Assembly: GCA_964418595.1 (NCBI GenBank)
Contig: CAYQMF010000181.1
Coordinates: 1-8,921 of the forward strand
DNA length: 8,921 nucleotides
Reading direction: 5' to 3'
Origin: CAYQMF01 sp964418595
GTDB taxonomy: Bacteria; Planctomycetota; UBA1135; UBA2386
Made by a program: the position numbers and the translations under genes. Below, in pieces: positions 6,016 through 8,921 of this stretch; the first letter of the stretch is position 1, and each line of letters opens with the position of its first letter. Below the pieces are notes generated by a model. The model had not been told where the DNA came from and made no database searches. It saw nothing but the letters and a program-made list of their open reading frames with translations.

Positions 6016-7532
6016 CCCGGATGCGACGAGTCGCCCGCACCGCTCTCAAGGCTGCAGCCGGTCTGATCCTCCTTTCAAACGTCGCGGTCGCACAGGTGGC
6101 CGCGCCGCTCGTTCTCAGCCACGTGCGGTACAGCTCCGCCGCGGTCTTCAACCCCGAAGACACGTTCGTGGTTGCACCGCTTGACCGACAGCAAGGGGAC
6201 GACGCGATCGACATCGACCTCAGTTCCTGGATCTCGCACCGCAACCAGGGCAACGGCGAGGTCAGGCTGTCCTTCAGTTCGATTCCACTTGCGATCTGGC
6301 TCGGTGCCACCGCCATCGACGTCGAGCGTGACGGCGACCTCGACGTCGTCGCCGTCACCAACGGCCGCGAACCCATCCTCCTCCTCAACGACGGCAGCGC
6401 CAACTTCACGCTCGCTCCTGCCGGGACACGCTTCCCCGGCAGCCCCGTCTCAGGCTACCGCGTCGCCGCTGCGGACGTCGACGGCGACGGCTTCGACGAC
6501 CTGCTCATCGGGGCCGTCACCAACTACCCGAGCCTGCTCTGGCGCAACGACGGCACCGGCCGCTTCGTCGACATCACCGCCACCCACCTGCCCACCTGGA
6601 ACGGCACCGTCGCCGACATCCAACCAGTGGACATCGATCGCGACGGCGACATCGACTTCGTCCTCGCCCAGGGCTACGGCGTCGGGGTCGCCGATCACAA
6701 CGGCATCCTCCTCAACCAGGGCGGTGGCCACTTCACGTTCCAACCGCTGGTCTCCCTGCGTCGCACCCACGCGTGGGCGGCGGTGGCCGACTTCACGGGC
6801 GACGGTCTGCCCGACATCGTGTTCGGCAACCCGATCGTCGCCGGGGCCGAGTACTGGATCAACATGGGGGGCGGCCAGTTCTTCGACGCGACGCCGCAGG
6901 TGGGCAACCTGCCGCAGGCGATGGACGGCGCCGCCGGCGATCTCGACGGCGATGGGTGGCCCGACCTCCTCGTGTCGTCGTACGCCGGCGTCGCCCACCT
7001 GGAAATCCATCTCAACCAACGCGGTCAGGGCTTCACGCTCATGCCCAACGGCGTCGCACAGCTCTACCCGCAGTTCACGGTGGGCAACATCGAGCTACGC
7101 GACATGGACGGCGACGGCGACATCGATGCCGTCGTTCGGGGCTCGTACCTGTTCCCGTTGCCCGGCAACATCGACTTCTGGGTCCTCCCCAACACCACCC
7201 GCCACGTCCTCACCGACCCCACCGTCCCCTCCGGCGGCACCTACCGCATGACCCTCTGGGCCCGACCGCAGGACTTCGTCGTCCCCGCGCTCGCCGGCGC
7301 CCACGTGGCGACCGACCTCGGATCCCTCGGCACGCTCGGCCTCGACCCCGCGTCCCTCGTCGCGCTGCCGGCGGTGCCGATGACGGCCTGGTCGCACGCG
7401 CTCACCATCCCGGTGCCGACGACGCCCTGGCTCATCGGCCGGCGCATCTGGGCGCAGGCCGCAGTCGTCAGCCCGACACAGCCCCTGGCGCCGCGGCTCA
7501 CCAACTGGCTCGACACGCAGATCGTGCGCTAG
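6012..7532 (+). CDS. Secreted FG-GAP/VCBS-repeat beta-propeller protein
   Basis: This encodes a 506-residue exported protein. Residues 1-27 are a signal peptide: a basic start, the core A-A-A-G-L-I-L-L, and likely cleavage after A-V-A. Six calcium-binding loops of type D-x-D-x-D-G-x-x-D recur every ~52 residues, near 103, 154, 206, 259, 309 and 363, each followed by a hydrophobic strand and often L-L-N-D/Q-G. These are blades of an integrin-alpha-like propeller. Residues ~390-506 form a beta-rich C-terminal domain ending I-P-V-P-x-x-P-W-L-I-G and I-W-A-Q-A-A-V. The GTG at 6012 overlaps the beta-helix stop (GTGA). ATG 6021 also keeps the signal peptide and is better spaced from GGAG at 6005-6008, so it may be the real start. 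The role is probably adhesion or a cell-surface structure; no enzyme motif is seen. Confidence 0.88.
   Translation: MTRMRRVARTALKAAAGLILLSNVAVAQVAAPLVLSHVRYSSAAVFNPEDTFVVAPLDRQQGDDAIDIDLSSWISHRNQGNGEVRLSFSSIPLAIWLGATAIDVERDGDLDVVAVTNGREPILLLNDGSANFTLAPAGTRFPGSPVSGYRVAAADVDGDGFDDLLIGAVTNYPSLLWRNDGTGRFVDITATHLPTWNGTVADIQPVDIDRDGDIDFVLAQGYGVGVADHNGILLNQGGGHFTFQPLVSLRRTHAWAAVADFTGDGLPDIVFGNPIVAGAEYWINMGGGQFFDATPQVGNLPQAMDGAAGDLDGDGWPDLLVSSYAGVAHLEIHLNQRGQGFTLMPNGVAQLYPQFTVGNIELRDMDGDGDIDAVVRGSYLFPLPGNIDFWVLPNTTRHVLTDPTVPSGGTYRMTLWARPQDFVVPALAGAHVATDLGSLGTLGLDPASLVALPAVPMTAWSHALTIPVPTTPWLIGRRIWAQAAVVSPTQPLAPRLTNWLDTQIVR
6159..6590 (+). repeat. Direct repeat, copy A (front part of propeller gene)
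   Basis: These 432 bases recur in the same orientation at 8497-8921, 2338 bp away, and the match runs to the window edge. By hand alignment there are about 29 mismatches, one single-base gap and one 6-base gap in ~425 positions, roughly 93% identity. The block 6242-6370 has a single mismatch. This copy covers residues ~50-193 of the intact protein. The MntA-HepT module lies between the copies. Confidence 0.95.
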
Positions 7533-7539
7533 GTCACGG

Positions 7540-7556
7540 GCCGCCGAGCAGGCGGC
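7540..7556. terminator. Small GC hairpin between convergent genes
   Basis: GCCGCC (7540-7545) and GGCGGC (7551-7556) pair around the 5-nt loop GAGCA. It sits 8 nt after the propeller stop and about 40 nt after the HepT stop on the other strand, where a bidirectional terminator would be useful. The stem is short and there is no T-tract on either side, and such GC inverted repeats arise easily by chance in this DNA. Confidence 0.28.
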
Positions 7557-7597
7557 GGAGTTCCTCGGCGTGGGTCGCGGAGAGAATCCGGCAGGAC

Positions 7598-8011
7598 TCA
7601 GTCGTCGACTTCCTGCTCGACGAGCGCTGCGAACGCGAGCAGGTCGGCCACCCGATCGTCGAGGATCGCCCGCAGGATGCGCAGATCGAGCGTGTGGTAG
7701 CGGTGCACGGCGATGTTGCGAAACCCGACCATCGCCTGCAGGCGCTCGCAGAGCGCACGGGGGAGACGACCCACGGCTTCGAGCCTGCCGAACGCGTCGC
7801 GGCTGTCGCTGGGCGGGCCGAGGTGCGCGATCTGCACGAGGTGCGTCGCCAGGTCGATCGCCGCTTGGCAGGCTCGCTGCACGTTCAGGACGAGCGACTC
7901 CTGCACCAGTTGGTCCTGCTCGATGCCCGCGAGCGTGCCCGGGTCGACCGCACGCAGACGCTGCACGCAGTCTCGGATGTTGCGGACCTTGCCTGCGACG
8001 ACGTCGTTCAT
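7598..8011 (-). CDS. hepT: HepT-like HEPN-domain toxin (RNase)
   Basis: This 137-residue, largely helical protein belongs to the HepT (DUF86) HEPN family, the toxin of MntA-HepT toxin-antitoxin systems. The key motif is intact: R-N-I-A-V-H-R-Y at residues 98-105 gives R-x4-H-x-Y, with Arg98 and His103 as the RNase pair and Tyr105 as the known AMPylation site. N-terminal family features include the acidic-polar helix I-E-Q-D-Q-L-V-Q-E-S-L and L-N-V-Q-R-A-C-Q-A-A-I-D-L-A at ~40-55. The length matches complete members. The ATG at 8009-8011 overlaps the MntA stop as ATGA, so the toxin is translated after and coupled to its antitoxin. It converges on the propeller gene. Confidence 0.9.
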   Translation of the reverse strand: MNDVVAGKVRNIRDCVQRLRAVDPGTLAGIEQDQLVQESLVLNVQRACQAAIDLATHLVQIAHLGPPSDSRDAFGRLEAVGRLPRALCERLQAMVGFRNIAVHRYHTLDLRILRAILDDRVADLLAFAALVEQEVDD

Positions 8012-8418
8012 GCCGGTGCGGCGCCGTTGCGGCTGGCGAGGGCGAGTTCCTCCCGGAACGCGACGTACAACGCCATGGAGTCCGCGGCGAAAGCCTCGCA
8101 CGCGATCGGGTCCCGGCAGTCGACGAGCCGGCCTCCGCTCACGATCTCCTTGCGCAACACGGTGGGCGCGCGCCGCAGGTCGATCAGGTCGACGTCGCAG
8201 CGCGCTAGGACACCGAGTTCCAGGCCGAGGTCGAAGGTCGCGACGGGATCGAACGCCGCCGAACCGAGCACGGCCAGGTCGATGTCGCTGTCATGGCGGG
8301 CGTCGCCGCGCGCATGCGAGCCGAACAGCCAGACTCCGCGCACGCCGGACAGGCGCTCCTGGATGCGGCGCAGCAGCGGTTCGAGCGGGGGTTCTCGATC
8401 AGTGGTTCGATATGCCAT
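8008..8418 (-). CDS. mntA: MntA-like minimal nucleotidyltransferase antitoxin
   Basis: This 136-residue minimal nucleotidyltransferase is the antitoxin partner of the adjacent HepT; family members AMPylate the HepT tyrosine and silence its RNase. The signature G-S-H-A-R-G-D-A-R-H-D-S-D-I-D is an exact G-S-x10-D-x-D at residues 33-47 (Gly33-Ser34, Asp45, Asp47). Asp77 in C-D-V-D-L-I-D is the likely third metal-binding acidic residue. All catalytic positions look intact. I chose ATG 8418 because the family core starts shortly after it; the upstream in-frame stretch shows no family features, though no clear Shine-Dalgarno precedes 8418. It is first in a two-gene operon with hepT, and its upstream side abuts the broken propeller copy, 78 nt away. 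Confidence 0.88.
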   Translation of the reverse strand: MAYRTTDREPPLEPLLRRIQERLSGVRGVWLFGSHARGDARHDSDIDLAVLGSAAFDPVATFDLGLELGVLARCDVDLIDLRRAPTVLRKEIVSGGRLVDCRDPIACEAFAADSMALYVAFREELALASRNGAAPA

Positions 8419-8496
8419 CCGGCCAGCGATGGTAGCGCCGGCGGCGCGGTGGACAGGCGCCAGAACCCCCGTCTCCTCGATCTCCACGGGCCCTGG

Positions 8497-8921
8497 GACA
8501 CATTCGTGGTTGCGCCGCTCGACCGACGGCAAGGGGACGACGCGATCGACATCGACCTCAGCTCCTGGAGCTCGTTCGTCAACCAGGGCAACGGCGAGGT
8601 CAGGCTGTCCTTCAGTTCGATTCCACTGGCGATCTGGCTCGGTGCCACCGCCATCGACGTCGAGCGTGACGGCGACCTCGACGTCGTCGCCGTCACCAAC
8701 GGCCGCGAGCCGATCCCTCTCCTCAACGACGGCACCGCCAGCTTCACGCTCGCGCCCGCGGGGACACGCTTCCCGGCAGCCCCCTCTCCGGCTACCGCGT
8801 CGCCGCCGCCGACGTCGACGGCTTCGACGACCTGCTCATCGGGGCGGTGACCAACTACCAAAGCCAGCTCTGGCGCAACGACGGCACCGGCCGCTTCGTC
8901 GACATCACCGCCACCCACCTG
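8497..8921 (+). pseudogene. Truncated, frameshifted copy of propeller gene (copy B)
   Basis: This is a second copy of the front of the propeller gene, matching 6159-6590 and running off the window. The first ~49 residues, including the signal peptide, are absent: homology begins abruptly at 8497 with T-F-V-V-A-P-L-D. One C is missing from the run at 8772-8774 (three Cs against four at 6434-6437), shifting the frame after T-R-F-P. A 6-base deletion then removes Gly-Asp from the second calcium loop (D-V-D-G-F-D-D instead of D-V-D-G-D-G-F-D-D). Past the shift, coding sense resumes in the new frame (Y-R-V-A-A-A-D-V-D-G). With no start and a shifted frame it should not make a product, unless unseen sequence to the right rescues it. 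Confidence 0.85.

Noticed and set aside
7534..7597. Protein-like minus-strand ending (A-E-E-L-R-R-L-L-G-G-P) after the hepT stop
   Set aside because: It might be a fragment or a HepT extension in another frame, but the HepT length is already normal and the stretch has no start of its own. It is too short to support.
8205..8918. Long minus-strand frame across mntA and the propeller copy
   Set aside because: It mirrors the antisense of the propeller repeat (the same shadow appears opposite copy A) and conflicts with the clear mntA frame.

Overview
The window is very GC-rich, with long overlapping open frames in several registers, tightly overlapping genes and two large secreted proteins of a kind common in Planctomycetota: a right-handed beta-helix protein carrying a D-I-G-A-D-E motif, and a calcium-loop (FG-GAP/VCBS) propeller protein with a long C-terminal beta domain. 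A member of the Planctomycetota, or of a similar large-genome soil or marine lineage, is my best guess. There is no rRNA or housekeeping marker here to prove it.

Layout. The left edge holds a complete tRNA-Leu(UAA) (17-102) and a convergent small CoA-binding (YccU-type) protein (116-520, minus). From 600 to 3438 runs a compact three-gene ABC importer operon with overlapping stops and starts: a periplasmic metal-chelate/cobalamin-type binding protein, a FecCD/BtuC-type permease and a BtuD/FecE-type ATPase. It probably imports an iron-siderophore, haem or corrinoid. No cobalamin riboswitch is visible, so the substrate stays open.

From 3439 to about 4164 there is no intact gene, but the stretch is not empty. 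It holds a perfect 12-bp hairpin after the operon, a possible severed minus-strand gene end, a second diverged copy of the last ~37 codons of the ATPase gene, and then a promoter-like pair, a strong Shine-Dalgarno and an ATG. That ATG leads into a pentanucleotide (AGGAG) tract and a signal-peptide-like segment in another frame. The beta-helix gene body (frame open from 4144) follows in a third frame, so its 5' end looks rearranged and may once have been phase-variable. It overlaps the propeller gene (6012-7532) by 4 nt, so the two secreted proteins form a pair.

The right end holds a minus-strand MntA-HepT (nucleotidyltransferase antitoxin / HEPN RNase toxin) module, 7598-8418. It lies between the intact propeller gene and a second, ~93% identical but 5'-truncated and frameshifted copy of its front part (8497 to the window edge). 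The toxin-antitoxin pair therefore sits between two direct repeats that could recombine and delete it. I see no CRISPR array, transposase or integrase. The most interesting material is the broken and duplicated DNA: the AGGAG tract, the ATPase-tail duplication and the repeat-flanked toxin-antitoxin module.
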